64,000 nucleotides of DNA from IDS-8 sp040902105 (GTDB lineage: Bacteria; Pseudomonadota; Gammaproteobacteria; Steroidobacterales; Woeseiaceae): positions 62,001-126,000 of the forward strand of contig JBBDXW010000025.1 in NCBI GenBank assembly GCA_040902105.1. The letters are read 5' to 3'. Position 1 is the first letter of the stretch, and each line of letters starts with the position of its first letter. The translations under genes were made by a program, and so were the position numbers. The notes under the pieces are model-generated. The model ran no database searches. It was given only the letters and a program-made list of their open reading frames with translations, and was not told the DNA's origin. This document shows positions 1 through 10,400 of this stretch, one piece after another.

Positions 1-19
1 TTGGCGGTATCCCCGCAGT

Positions 20-1876
20 GTGAATCTGGCGGCGATTATCCTTCTTGGGGTCTCGAGTTTATCGGCGTGCGGCGACGGCAGCGGAAGCATTACAGACCCT
101 GAAAGTCCTCCCGCCAACCCACCGGATGGCGGCGGAGGCGGTTCGGGTTCCGTCAACAACGCGCCAACCATCGCCGGCACGCCGCCGGCATCGATCGAGA
201 TCGGCGACAACTACTCGTTCCAGCCGGAAGCAACCGACCCGGACGGAGATACGCTGACATTCAGCATTGAGGCGAAACCGGATTGGGCGAGCTTCGATTC
301 TGCGACAGGCGGGTTGAGCGGTACGCCGCAGGTCGGTGACGAAGGTCCATACGACGATATCGTTATCGAGGTGAGCGACGGGTCTGCCACCGATTCCCTG
401 GACTTCGCCGTTGCCGTAACCGAGCCGGGCGGTTCGGGTCCGGCCAACAACCCGCCGAACATTGCCGGAACGCCGCCGGCATCGATCGACGTCGGAGTGA
501 ACTACTCGTTCCAGCCTGAAGCATCCGACCTGGACGGAGACACGCTGACCTTCAGTATTCAGGCAAAGCCATCGTGGGCGAGCTTCGATACCGGGACCGG
601 CGCCCTGAGCGGAACACCGCAGGATGGCGACGAAGGTCCCTACGAATTCATTTCCATCCTCGTGAGCGACGGGTCGGCCTTTGATTCCCTGGACTTCGAC
701 ATCACCGTAAACGAGGCGGACGGCGGCGGCGGTGGCGGTTCGGGTTCCGGGAACAACGCACCGACGGTTTCCGGCACCCCGCCGGCGGCGATCACGGTCG
801 GCGAAAACTACTCGTTCCAGCCGGCCGCATCCGACCCGGACGGAGACGCGCTGACATTCAGTATCGAGGCAAAGCCATCCTGGGCCAGCTTCAATTCTGC
901 GAGCGGCGCCCTGAGCGGCACACCGGATGCCGGCGACGAAGGGCCATACGACGGTATCTCCATCGTGGCGAGCGACGGATCGGCGACCGATTCCCTGGAC
1001 TTCGCCATCACCGTGAACCCGGCGGGCGGCGGCGGTTCGGGATCCGACAACAGCGCACCGACGATCAGCGGCACGCCGCCGGCGGCGATCACGGTCGGTG
1101 AAAACTACTCGTTCCAGCCGGCCGCATCCGACCCGGAGGGAGACGATCTGACTTTCAGTATTCAGGCAAAGCCGTCCTGGGCGAGCTTCGATTCTGCAAC
1201 AGGCGCCCTGAGCGGCACGCCCGAGGGCAGCGACGAAGATCTATACGACGATATTTCCATCGTAGTGAGCGACGGGTCGGCGACCGATTCCCTGGACTTC
1301 GCCATCACCGTGAACCCGGTGGGCGGCGGCGGTTCCGCGAACGACGCACCGACGATCACCGGCACTCCGCCGGCCTCGGTCAAAGTCGGAGACAACTACT
1401 CATTCCAGCCGGCTGCATCCGACCCGGACGGTGACGCGCTGACCTTCAGCATTCAGGCGAAGCCGTCCTGGGCGAGCTTCAATGCTGCGACCGGCGCCCT
1501 GAGCGGCACGCCGCAGGCCGGCGACGAAGGTCCGTACGACGATATTTCCATCGTCGTGAGCGACGGGTCGGCAACCGATTCTCTCGACTTCGCCGTCACC
1601 GTGAACCAGGTTGCGCTCGGATCGGCGGACATTTCCTGGGCACCGCCAACCCGGAATTCCGACGGAAGTACGCTCACGGACCTGACGGCCTACAAGATTT
1701 ACTACGGCACGACGCGAGGCAATTACACCGAAGAGATACAAATCGACAATCCGGGCCTTACCACCTACGTGCTGGATAATCTCTCGCCGGACACCTATTA
1801 CTTCGTCGCCACTGCGATCAACTCGAAAGGTGTCGAGAGCGATTTCTCCGGCGTCCTGGTCAAGGTTGTCGACTGA
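20..1876 (+). CDS. Putative-Ig repeat lipoprotein with C-terminal fibronectin III domain
   Basis: The predicted product is a surface or periplasmic lipoprotein with no visible catalytic domain. The N-terminus has a hydrophobic stretch ending in a lipobox (LSAC, Cys17 from the GTG at 20). It is followed by a Gly/Ser/Pro linker, five near-identical putative-Ig domains of about 90 residues (motifs NYSFQP, DGDTLTFSI, WASFD, LSGTP, VSDGSATDSLDF), and a fibronectin type III domain from about residue 530 (AYKIYYGTT). Gly-rich linkers separate the repeats. The reading frame is open to the window edge and the residues before the GTG (RYPRS) would give the signal peptide its missing positive charge, so the real start may lie upstream of the window. 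It precedes the exosortase-associated ligase on the same strand. A structural or adhesive role is inferred from the repeats only. Confidence 0.8.
   Translation: MNLAAIILLGVSSLSACGDGSGSITDPESPPANPPDGGGGGSGSVNNAPTIAGTPPASIEIGDNYSFQPEATDPDGDTLTFSIEAKPDWASFDSATGGLSGTPQVGDEGPYDDIVIEVSDGSATDSLDFAVAVTEPGGSGPANNPPNIAGTPPASIDVGVNYSFQPEASDLDGDTLTFSIQAKPSWASFDTGTGALSGTPQDGDEGPYEFISILVSDGSAFDSLDFDITVNEADGGGGGGSGSGNNAPTVSGTPPAAITVGENYSFQPAASDPDGDALTFSIEAKPSWASFNSASGALSGTPDAGDEGPYDGISIVASDGSATDSLDFAITVNPAGGGGSGSDNSAPTISGTPPAAITVGENYSFQPAASDPEGDDLTFSIQAKPSWASFDSATGALSGTPEGSDEDLYDDISIVVSDGSATDSLDFAITVNPVGGGGSANDAPTITGTPPASVKVGDNYSFQPAASDPDGDALTFSIQAKPSWASFNAATGALSGTPQAGDEGPYDDISIVVSDGSATDSLDFAVTVNQVALGSADISWAPPTRNSDGSTLTDLTAYKIYYGTTRGNYTEEIQIDNPGLTTYVLDNLSPDTYYFVATAINSKGVESDFSGVLVKVVD
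155..1610 (+). repeat. Five tandem copies of an Ig-domain-coding unit
   Basis: Five direct repeats of roughly 270-305 bases start near 155, 446, 752, 1046 and 1340. Each begins with an Asn-rich NNAPT-like sequence and ends at SLDFAVTV. Copies 3, 4 and 5 are the most alike at the base level, suggesting recent duplication or conversion. Such repeats may be miscounted in a short-read assembly. Confidence 0.85.
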
Positions 1877-2043
1877 CAGCCTGCCTGGCAATCCCACGCT
1901 GAGTCCCATCCCTGCCTGACGTCCCATCGGGGACTCGGAACCGCTGCGAGACCGGGCGCAGATTCTGCGTAACCCATCAAGTACAATTCCCGCCGTTTTG
2001 CTACGCTGATCCGTTGCTTCCTGCTGGCCCACGTGAAACCGCG

Positions 2044-3630
2044 ATGCTCTTGCACGACCTGATTCTGCCGCGAGCTCATACGCACGCTTCGCGTCCGGCG
2101 CTGCTGCGCGGCGACGACTCGCGGGACTATGCAGAAGTGTCCCGGCAGCTTCGTTCTGTTGCCGCGGGCCTGGTCGAACTCGGCGTACGGCCGGGTGAAC
2201 GCGTGGCCATCTATCTCAACAAGCGCATGGAAGCCGTCCTGTCCTACCTCGGCAGCAGTTACGCGGGGGCGGTGTTCGTGCCGGTCAATCCGTCCCTGAA
2301 GCCGGCGCAGGTTTCACACATCCTGAACGACTGCGATGTCGTCGCTCTCATCACCACGGCGGCCCAGGCGGCCGGACTCGATGAGGTCCTGCAGGACTGC
2401 TCCTGCCTGAGGAGCCTGATCGTTATCGACGACGCGGAACCCGGGATGTCGCTGCCACGGCATGTCGAGATGCTGAGCTGGGACAAGCTGATCGCTGCGG
2501 GAGCTGCGGCAATGGTGCCGGTGCCGCGCATCGATACCGACATGGTGGCCATACTCTATACCTCCGGCAGCACCGGCAAGCCGAAGGGGGTCGTGCTTTC
2601 TCACAGGAATATGGTCGCCGGCGCGCTGAGCGTTGCCGCGTACCTCGAGAACCGGTCCGACGATATTATCCTTGCCGTCCTGCCCCTCTCTTTTGACGCA
2701 GGCTTCAGCCAGCTGACGACCGCTTTCTCGGTGGGCGCCTCGGTCGTGTTGATCGACTACCTGGTGCCGCGCGACGTGCTGCGTGCCGCCGCGCGCTACC
2801 GGGCTACCGGGCTCGCGGGGGTGCCGCCGCTGTGGACCCAGCTTGCCCGGCTCGATTGGCCGGCGGAAGCGGTGGCAAGCCTGCGCTACATCAGCAATAC
2901 CGGCGGCGCCATGCCGACGGCCACTCTCGCCGCACTCAGGGGTCACCTGCCCGATACCCGCGTGTTCCTGATGTACGGACTCACCGAGGCCTTCCGCTCC
3001 ACCTACCTGCCCCCGGACGAACTCGACCGTCGGCCTACGTCGATCGGCCGGGCGATTCCGAATGCCGAGATCATGGTGGTACGCGATGACGGCACGCCCT
3101 GCGCGCCCGGAGAACCGGGTGAACTCGTGCACCGGGGTGCACTGGTCGCGCTCGGCTACTGGAACGATCACGAACGCACCGTAAAGCGTTTTCGCCCGGC
3201 GCCCAATCAACCGGGCGGCCTGCCCTTCCCCGAGATCGCAGTATGGTCCGGCGACACCGTGGTGAAAGACGAGGACGGCTTCCTCTACTTCGTGGGCCGG
3301 AAGGACGACATGATCAAATCTTCCGGCTATCGCATTAGCCCGACCGAAGTCGAAGAGGTGGTCTACGCCACCGGGCTGGTCAATGAATGCGCGGCGCTCG
3401 GCATTCCGCACCTGGAACTGGGACAGGCCGTCGTCATCGCCTGCCATGCCGAAAACCCGCGAGACGGAACCCGCGACGAATTGCTGGTAGCCTGCAAAAA
3501 AGCCCTGCCCAATTACATGGTGCCGACCGAGATCGTCTTCCGGGACGCGCTGCCGCGCAATCCCAACGGCAAGATCGATCGCAAGCGCCTGAGCGCCGAA
3601 CTGGAAGACCTTTTCCAGGACGTAAACTGA
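2044..3630 (+). CDS. Acyl-CoA ligase (AMP-forming), exosortase A system-associated
   Basis: This is an ANL-superfamily adenylating enzyme of the TIGR03098 type, expected to activate a carboxylic acid as acyl-AMP and load it onto CoA or a carrier protein; the substrate is unknown. The P-loop YTSGSTGKPKG lies near residue 175, the A5 motif appears as MYGLTEAFRSTY, and the C-terminal catalytic lysine is in NPNGKIDRK near residue 510. The ATG at 2044 gives the expected MLLHDLI start; an in-frame TTG at 2014 is less likely. The PLP decarboxylase begins 3 bases after the stop, so the two are co-transcribed. The ACP and hydrolases usually found with this family are about 36 kb away on the other strand. 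Confidence 0.9.
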   Translation: MLLHDLILPRAHTHASRPALLRGDDSRDYAEVSRQLRSVAAGLVELGVRPGERVAIYLNKRMEAVLSYLGSSYAGAVFVPVNPSLKPAQVSHILNDCDVVALITTAAQAAGLDEVLQDCSCLRSLIVIDDAEPGMSLPRHVEMLSWDKLIAAGAAAMVPVPRIDTDMVAILYTSGSTGKPKGVVLSHRNMVAGALSVAAYLENRSDDIILAVLPLSFDAGFSQLTTAFSVGASVVLIDYLVPRDVLRAAARYRATGLAGVPPLWTQLARLDWPAEAVASLRYISNTGGAMPTATLAALRGHLPDTRVFLMYGLTEAFRSTYLPPDELDRRPTSIGRAIPNAEIMVVRDDGTPCAPGEPGELVHRGALVALGYWNDHERTVKRFRPAPNQPGGLPFPEIAVWSGDTVVKDEDGFLYFVGRKDDMIKSSGYRISPTEVEEVVYATGLVNECAALGIPHLELGQAVVIACHAENPRDGTRDELLVACKKALPNYMVPTEIVFRDALPRNPNGKIDRKRLSAELEDLFQDVN

Positions 3631-3633
3631 CCG

Positions 3634-4863
3634 ATGAAGGACCAGACCGAAACACACGCTGCGCTTAAGAACCTGGAATACCGGGACGGCGAACTCCTGT
3701 GGGGCGGCCGCAAGGTGACGGCCCTTGCCGAGGAACTCGGTACCACACCGTTCTATGCTTACGACCGCGAACGCATGGCACAGCGGGTGGCCGCACTTCG
3801 CGAGACGATGCCTCCGGATCTGCAACTGCACTACGCGATGAAAGCCAACCCGATGCCGGCCGTGGTGAAAGTCATGGTGGGGTTGGTGGATGGGCTGGAC
3901 GTGGCCTCCGCCGGCGAACTCCGCGTGGCGCTCGGGACCGGCGTCGATCCCGGGGTTATCAGCTTCGCCGGTCCGGGCAAGCGAGATCCGGAGTTGAGCG
4001 ATGCAATCCAAGCCGGCGTCACCATCAACATGGAGTCGGCAACGGAGATGCGCCGCATCGCGCGTCTCGGTGACGCGCTCGGCAAGCGGCCGGCCGTCGC
4101 CATCCGCGTCAATCCGCCGTTCGAGCTGAAAACGGCCGGCATGAAGATGGGTGGCCGACCGTCCGCCTTCGGCGTCGATGCCGAACAGGTGCCCGCGATG
4201 CTCGCGGAACTTGCATCACTGGACCTCGATTTCCGCGGTTTCCATATTTTCTCCGGATCGCAGAACCTCCGGGTCGAAGCCATCGAAGAGTCGATGAACA
4301 AAACGGTGGAACTCGTCATCGGACTCGCCGGAACCACCGACCTCGAGGTGTCCTTCGTCAATCTCGGCGGCGGTCTCGGCATACCCTATTTTCCGAAAGA
4401 ACAGGCGCTCGACCTGGCCGCCGTCGGCGAACCCGCACGACGCGCCGTCGACAGGTTGCAAAAAGCACTGGGCGACGTGGACGTCATCATGGAGCTGGGC
4501 CGATACCTGGTGGGCGAAGCCGGCATCTACGTCTGCCGCGTCATCGATATCAAGGAATCGCGGGGAGCGCGCTTTGCAGTCTGCGATGGCGGATTGCATC
4601 ACCATCTGGCCGCTTCCGGTAACTTCGGCCAGGTAATCCGGAAGAACTACCCGGTGGCGGCGGTGACGCTCACCGGGGAACAGCAGCAGGTCTCAGTCGT
4701 CGGTCCGCTGTGCACGCCGCTCGATCTGCTCGGGGACCGCGTAACAATGAGCGCGCTCCGGGAAGGCTCGCTGGTCGCCGTGCTGCAATCGGGAGCCTAT
4801 GGCAAATCCGCAAGCCCCGAGGCCTTTCTTTCGCATCCGCCGTGCGCGGAGATACTGGTCTGA
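3634..4863 (+). CDS. PLP-dependent decarboxylase, exosortase A system-associated
   Basis: This is a group IV (alanine-racemase-fold) PLP decarboxylase related to ornithine and diaminopimelate decarboxylases, of the TIGR03099 type. Lys70 in YAMKANP is the expected Schiff-base lysine, GGGLG is the phosphate-binding loop, and Cys360 in GPLCTPLD is the catalytic cysteine contributed across the dimer. The length of 409 residues is normal. The true substrate is unknown; its constant pairing with the ligase suggests that it supplies or processes an amino-acid-derived acyl group in this exopolysaccharide system. It is the last plus-strand gene before a convergent glycosyltransferase. Confidence 0.9.
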   Translation: MKDQTETHAALKNLEYRDGELLWGGRKVTALAEELGTTPFYAYDRERMAQRVAALRETMPPDLQLHYAMKANPMPAVVKVMVGLVDGLDVASAGELRVALGTGVDPGVISFAGPGKRDPELSDAIQAGVTINMESATEMRRIARLGDALGKRPAVAIRVNPPFELKTAGMKMGGRPSAFGVDAEQVPAMLAELASLDLDFRGFHIFSGSQNLRVEAIEESMNKTVELVIGLAGTTDLEVSFVNLGGGLGIPYFPKEQALDLAAVGEPARRAVDRLQKALGDVDVIMELGRYLVGEAGIYVCRVIDIKESRGARFAVCDGGLHHHLAASGNFGQVIRKNYPVAAVTLTGEQQQVSVVGPLCTPLDLLGDRVTMSALREGSLVAVLQSGAYGKSASPEAFLSHPPCAEILV

Positions 4864-4938
4864 CAGCCGCGTACGTACGGCCAGTGTAAAAGCGCGTTTG
4901 AGTGATCCTGCATGATTCGCCACTCCGCCAGATGCACC

Positions 4939-5862
4939 CTACAGGGCCTTGCCGGCGCCCCGCACCGGCAGCAGGAGCTTCCTTGTGTAGAGCAAATACC
5001 TCCACCTATCGGGGTAACTCATACTTCGCAGATGATACGTCCACGCTGCACTTAGATCTCCGCGTCGTCTGCATGCGTCCGCTTTAGAGTGGAGCGTTCG
5101 TCCTATCTTTTTCTTCAATTCGGTTTTTGCGTGGCGCGGCATGTCGAACAGCAACAGATTCCTCAGGAACTCGAGTGAAGAATTACGATAGGCTTCCGAC
5201 TTGGAGAGGGAATTGTCGATTTCTTCGTGCTTGCGGAACGTTGGCCGATCGAGAAATGCGAGCTTTCTGTCCGCAAGTAAGATCCTGACCGCCAGCAAAG
5301 TCCATTCATGGTACTTGGTTACGCCGTCGAAAAAATCGAACGGAATCGTTCGAGTCCGAAACAGAGCGCCGCATGATGCAAGCCAGTTCTTTTGCATCAA
5401 GGCGGCAAGCGGGTCTCCGCGAGCGAAATCGAAGTTGGTGACATGCAGTTCGTCGGTGGAGCCATCATAAGTAACGTAGCCATTGCTGACCAAGGCATCA
5501 ATCGTTTGATCGTTTTGCAAGACGCTTGATCGATACCTCAGGGCCTCGGGCAGAAGTTCATCGTCATCGTCCAACAGCGTGAAGTACTCCTTTGTCACCA
5601 GGCCTCGTCCATGTCTCTGCGCGGCCGGCAGCGAACCTGTTTCCAGTCGCGCCAATTTCAATTCTCGATCTGCGTCCAGTTGTTCGTAGAGTTCCTCGCA
5701 TACGCGATTGCCGTTGACCACGATGATCAGCTCTATGTCGACATCCTTTTGTGAAAGGACGCAGCTGATCGCTCTGCGCAAGAGTGCCTTGCGGCCTTTC
5801 TCGCATGTCGTGGGAATAATTACGGAGACGCCTGGCCGCCCATTGCCGTTTGCCGCGCGCAC
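4939..5862 (-). CDS. Glycosyltransferase family 2
   Basis: This is a GT-A-fold inverting glycosyltransferase of 307 residues. The N-terminal strand VSVIIPTT and the nucleotide and metal-binding acidic cluster DDDDE (residues 98-102) are clear. No membrane segment is seen, so it should act on the cytoplasmic face on a lipid-linked glycan intermediate. The C-terminal half is rich in basic residues and helical. It lies about 100 bases downstream of a GT4 gene on the same strand, and the two probably form an operon. The sugar specificity cannot be read from the sequence. Confidence 0.85.
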   Translation of the reverse strand: MRAANGNGRPGVSVIIPTTCEKGRKALLRRAISCVLSQKDVDIELIIVVNGNRVCEELYEQLDADRELKLARLETGSLPAAQRHGRGLVTKEYFTLLDDDDELLPEALRYRSSVLQNDQTIDALVSNGYVTYDGSTDELHVTNFDFARGDPLAALMQKNWLASCGALFRTRTIPFDFFDGVTKYHEWTLLAVRILLADRKLAFLDRPTFRKHEEIDNSLSKSEAYRNSSLEFLRNLLLFDMPRHAKTELKKKIGRTLHSKADACRRRGDLSAAWTYHLRSMSYPDRWRYLLYTRKLLLPVRGAGKAL

Positions 5863-5964
5863 TATCCTGCTCCCTGAGGTTCCGCCGGTTCTCGAAGCGA
5901 TAGATACTGCCCTACGCGATGGGTCATGCGCAGTCCCGGCGAGACCACCTGTTCTGTCCTGGAT

Positions 5965-7119
5965 TCAATTGAGTACCGACTCAAAGACCTTGATCGTGGA
6001 TTCAGCGGCACGCCGCCAGTTGTAGAGCTGACTGACCTTCTGTTGGGCAGACTCACCGAGTCGTTTTGCAATAGCGCCGGAGTCTCTGCAGAAGAGGATC
6101 TTGTCGTAGATTTCGTCTGGATCGTCGCCCACGAGCAGGCCGTCCTTCCCATCCTCGATAACAGTCGAAATCTGGCCGAGTCGGGAGGCAATGACAGGCT
6201 TGCCGGACGCCATATAATCATAGAGCTTTAACGGCGACAGGTAGAAGCCGTATCGACACCAGGAAAAGTCATGATAAAGACAAAGGCAGGCGTCTGCAGC
6301 CGCAAGGTACCCGGGTACGTCGAAGTAGTCCACGCGGTCGAAGACGAGAAGGTTAGGGCGCGGCTTCATCCGTGATTTGTTAATGGAATTATCCAGCAGA
6401 ATGAACAGAATTTTGTGCCCTCGCCGGCGAGCCGAGGAGGCCAGCTCGTCGATGACGTCGACGCCTTGCCAGAACCACTGTGAGGCGCCGGCGTAGATCA
6501 CCTTGTAGTAGTCAGCATACTCCTCGAAAACATTGCTGCTCTTTGCGTTGGAGAACATTGCGGGGTCGGAGCCATTAGGGATGACTTCGCATCGGCTGAT
6601 GCCGAGATCGCGGTGAGCATGCTGCTTGAGCGACTCGGATACGCAAATGGCGGCACGTATATTTTTCGCATAAGTTCGGCGCAGTCGCTCCTCCTTCCTT
6701 ACAGTGAGTCGAAATGAGAAATCTCGCGCTGCGCACTTCAGCTTCTCCAGAAGCGGGTTCGACAGGTTGCTGTAAGACAGAGCCTCAAATCTTAATCTGG
6801 CCAGAGTCTCGTCGGTTGGCGAGTTCACTTCCCACACTACTGGCTTCGATCGTATTTCTTTCAGGCACCGAAGCTTCAAATCAGAACGAGAAAGAAAGGA
6901 GCCGTCGATTCTGACGTAGAGCAGATCGATAGCTTCCAGAAAGGCCGCTATTCCCTCTCGAGTTGTCGAGTAGGTGACGCACTGGGCATTCTGCTCGGGT
7001 TCGAAGGCATGGATTTTGTGCCCCATGGAAGAGAGGTTATGCACCAGATTGTATACGTGGACACCTCCCCCTCCGCCCGGAGGGTAACTGTTGAAACCGT
7101 ATACATATCCAATTTCCAC
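5965..7119 (-). CDS. Glycosyltransferase family 4 (GT-B fold)
   Basis: This is a GT-B retaining glycosyltransferase of about 384 residues. The N-terminus carries a Gly-rich acceptor loop (YPPGGGGGVHVYNL). The C-terminal half has the donor-site pattern KLYDYMASGKPVIAS followed by an ISTVIEDGKDGLLV segment. I chose the GTG at 7119 because AAGGAG lies nine bases upstream; a TTG at 7179 would add 20 residues without a ribosome binding site. It is probably co-transcribed with the GT2 gene after it and adds one sugar of the repeat unit. The base composition looks less G+C-rich than the XrtA core. Confidence 0.85.
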   Translation of the reverse strand: MEIGYVYGFNSYPPGGGGGVHVYNLVHNLSSMGHKIHAFEPEQNAQCVTYSTTREGIAAFLEAIDLLYVRIDGSFLSRSDLKLRCLKEIRSKPVVWEVNSPTDETLARLRFEALSYSNLSNPLLEKLKCAARDFSFRLTVRKEERLRRTYAKNIRAAICVSESLKQHAHRDLGISRCEVIPNGSDPAMFSNAKSSNVFEEYADYYKVIYAGASQWFWQGVDVIDELASSARRRGHKILFILLDNSINKSRMKPRPNLLVFDRVDYFDVPGYLAAADACLCLYHDFSWCRYGFYLSPLKLYDYMASGKPVIASRLGQISTVIEDGKDGLLVGDDPDEIYDKILFCRDSGAIAKRLGESAQQKVSQLYNWRRAAESTIKVFESVLN

Positions 7120-7484
7120 GTGTGAGGTCTCCTTGTCCGAGGCGGGCGCAATAACCCTGTCATCCTGCACAGACGACAACCGATGCTACCAATTCATCCT
7201 TCGGCGATTCCCGTATGCCCCTCTCGTTTCGCCACCGCTGCGCAGCAGTCCCGGCGTGCGCGCGATTCCACGCCTTGGCGAGCCTCCCCCGCCACGGGCC
7301 ACATCGTCATGAGAGTGTCAGGATTCTTTACATCTTCTGGCTTCAGCGTGCCGTCAACATCCGCCAAGTTTTTGATTAATTGCAGAAAAAAGGCCATGGC
7401 CCGGAAGTTGCATCGAGGCTCCACAATAAGACTCGATTTCGACGAATTCCTACCGGCCATCTTCAAGCATAAGGATAAGGCGCG
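7120..7484. other. Divergent intergenic region
   Basis: This 365-base space separates the leftward glycosyltransferase operon from the rightward gene at 7485 and must hold both sets of promoter signals. I see no convincing -35/-10 pair, RNA gene or small coding region. The right end carries AAGG just before the ATG at 7485. Confidence 0.5.
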
Positions 7485-10400
7485 ATGATGCCCATAGCTT
7501 GCGTAGCACCACGAGATACACCAATGACCCCTATCGTAGTTCGGTCACGGAGGCGCCGGAGCTGCCTTTGGGGCGCCGCCGTTCTCTGCCTCGCATTTGG
7601 TCCCCTGTTCGCCAGCACAAGCTTTGCGTTCGACGCAGTGGTGAGCTTGCAGCCCGACCGGAGCGGCGCGGTTGCGCTGCAAGGCGCTGTTGTCGCTGGA
7701 GACATCCACGTCTTCGTTACACCGGAGACCGGCATCTCTCGCGTCGACTTTTACATCGACAATCCGGAAGCGTCTGGTACTCCATTCCAGATTGAAAAAC
7801 AAAAGCCCTGGGATATGGCGGGCACCGACGGTTCGGGCCTTGCCTTCCCTTACGACACGAGCAATCTCTCCGACGGGCTACACGATCTCACAGTCAAGGT
7901 GAAACGCACATCCGGCGTTGTAGAAATTTTCACGGCGACTTTCTCGGTCGCGAACAGCTCGCCCGCGCTGAGTTTCGATCCGAACGATTCTGTCATCACT
8001 GCCGAAGTGGGCGGCCCGGACGTTATATTGCAGACCAGTCTCGCCTCGCTCGATGGCTCGTCCACAGCATTTACAACCAGCACTGCCATGCCTTGGCTTA
8101 GCATCGAGCCGGGCTCAGGCTCGAGTCTTCCCGCAAACCTCACCATCACTGCCAGTCCGTCGGGGCTTCAGGTAGGTACCTACGCCGGGACGATTTTCGC
8201 CCACGCCGACGGTTATACCTCGACTTCATTATCCGTGACGATGATCGTTTCGGATCCGGCCTCCAGCACGTATTCCGTGATGCTCAGCAATGCGCCGGAT
8301 CGTTCGGCACCTGCTCTTCTCCATAACGCGACCGTCGACTCCCAGATCTACGTTTTCACCTTGCCGGAGCCGGGCGTGACCCGAGTGGATTTCTTTATCG
8401 ACAACCCGACACTCTCCGGCTCGCCGTTTAAAAGAGAGAACGCGGCACCGTTCGACCTCGCGGGAACGGCCGCAAACGGACAGGCTCTTCCTTTCAATAC
8501 GTCGCAACTTGGGGACGGACCTCACACCCTCGCGACGCGCATCACCTCGAGCTCGGGCGTGCAGACTGCACACGCGAACTTCACGGTCGCCAACGACGAT
8601 ATCGCCGGGGCCCTGACCGCGTCTCCAGCCAGCTTGTCGCTTGCTGCATCCGCGGGCGGTGCGTCGGTGAGCGACGTTATCGGCCTTGGCACCACGGGTA
8701 CGCCGAATGCGAGTTATTCGGCCTCTGCCAGTGCCACCTGGTTGACCGTCTCGCCTGCGAGCGGAACGACGCCGCAATCAGTAACCGTGACCGCGAACCC
8801 GGCGACGCTTGGTACCGGCAATTACGCGGCCGCCGTCAATTTTTCTGCTCCGGGTTACTCGCCCGTGAGTGTACCGGTGAGCTTCGAGGTTGCCGGAAGC
8901 GGCACATCTCTGATCGCCTCGCCGAGCGTCATTACCATTACTGCAGCGGCCGGCGGCGCTCCCGAGGAAGCACTGGTCAGTGTGACGACATCCGATAGCG
9001 CGGTCGTAGACGTCGGCGCCAGCAGCGATCAGCCATGGTTGACCGTCCAGCCGAGCGCTGCACAGACGCCCACGCAACTCACGCTTACAGTGGACCCGGG
9101 CGCATTGACGGCGGGATCCTACTCCGGCTCCGTGACAGTGACGGCGACTGGTTACGATCCCGTCGACGTCGAAGTCGATGTTACGGTTCAGGATTCCGGA
9201 TCCTGTTTCCCCGTGGCGTGCGCGCAGATCAAGGTTGAGAAGCCCTACGTACTGGATTTTTCAGAGGATCATGGGTTCCTGGAGGACTCCGCGGGCATAG
9301 GCACCGGGTTTACCTACGTCGACCTGCCTTCGTCCGGCAATGGCTATTTGCCGGCCAATCTGAATTTGAATCCTGTAGCGACGACGCTCGAGATTACGAC
9401 CACCGCGGGAATTGCTGCCGGGGGGGTAAACACTCAGGACAACACAGTCGGCGTCGGTATCGATGCCGCGAGCCACAACAGCCTGGTTTCGACTTTCCTC
9501 CGCAATGTGCCTGCGGGCACGGGCGGGTTTCAACAAGCCGGGCTATGGTTCGGGGTCGACGAGGACAATTACGCGAAGCTTGTTGTCATTTCGAGACCGA
9601 CCGGCCCGGCCATCCAGTTTCATCTCGAGGTCGGCGGATCGAAAGTCAAGGAAGTGACGAAGGGAGTCGGCAATCTCGTCGGTTCCGACGTCGAGCTCCA
9701 GCTCGTGACGTCGCCTGCGACGCGAGAAATCGCGGCTCAATATTCGGTCAATGGCGGGGACATCCAGGTCGTGAGCGTCTTTGCCGCGCCGCCCGAATTT
9801 TTCAGCTTCGACGCCGCCGGAATCGATCCTGTAATTGGCACGCGTAGCTTTACCGGTATATTCGCCACGCACCGCAACGGCCCTGCACCGCAGGTATATT
9901 CGTTCGATGAGTTCTCCGTCGTGGACGGCGCGGAAATTCCTCGCGACGACACCGTGGTCTTCGACAGAGTGTCGCACGGCGTGCCTATGCCGACGTCGGT
10001 CGCATGGGGGCCGGACGAGCGCCTCTACGTCGTCGAGATGTTCGGGCAAATCCACGCACTCACGTATGACGACGATCTCAACGTCGTGAATGATCAGGTC
10101 ATTACGGCATTAAACAATAGTTTGGGAGATCGCCTTGCGCTCGGTATTGCGGTCGATCCGAATTCCACGGCGGGCGATGTCATTCTGTGGGTAGCGCATT
10201 CGAGCCCGTCCCTGAACAACGGTACGCCGAACTCCAGTACGGTGACGCGTCTCTCCGGGCCGGGCTTCAGCCAGGTACAAAACGTAATTACGGGCCTTCC
10301 GCGTGCTATCGCCAATCATGCGATCAACTCGCTGCACTTCGGCCCGGATGGCAAGCTCTACATCGCCCAGGGGGGAAATACCGGGGCTGGCGCGCCGAAT

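Noticed and set aside
2314..4011. 565-codon open frame on the minus strand opposite the ligase and decarboxylase
   Set aside because: It lies antisense to two clearly recognisable enzymes and its translation has no family features; G+C-rich codon bias explains it.
4864..4938. Inverted repeat around GTACGTAC between two convergent genes as a terminator
   Set aside because: Only a few base pairs form in the stem and no T-run follows.
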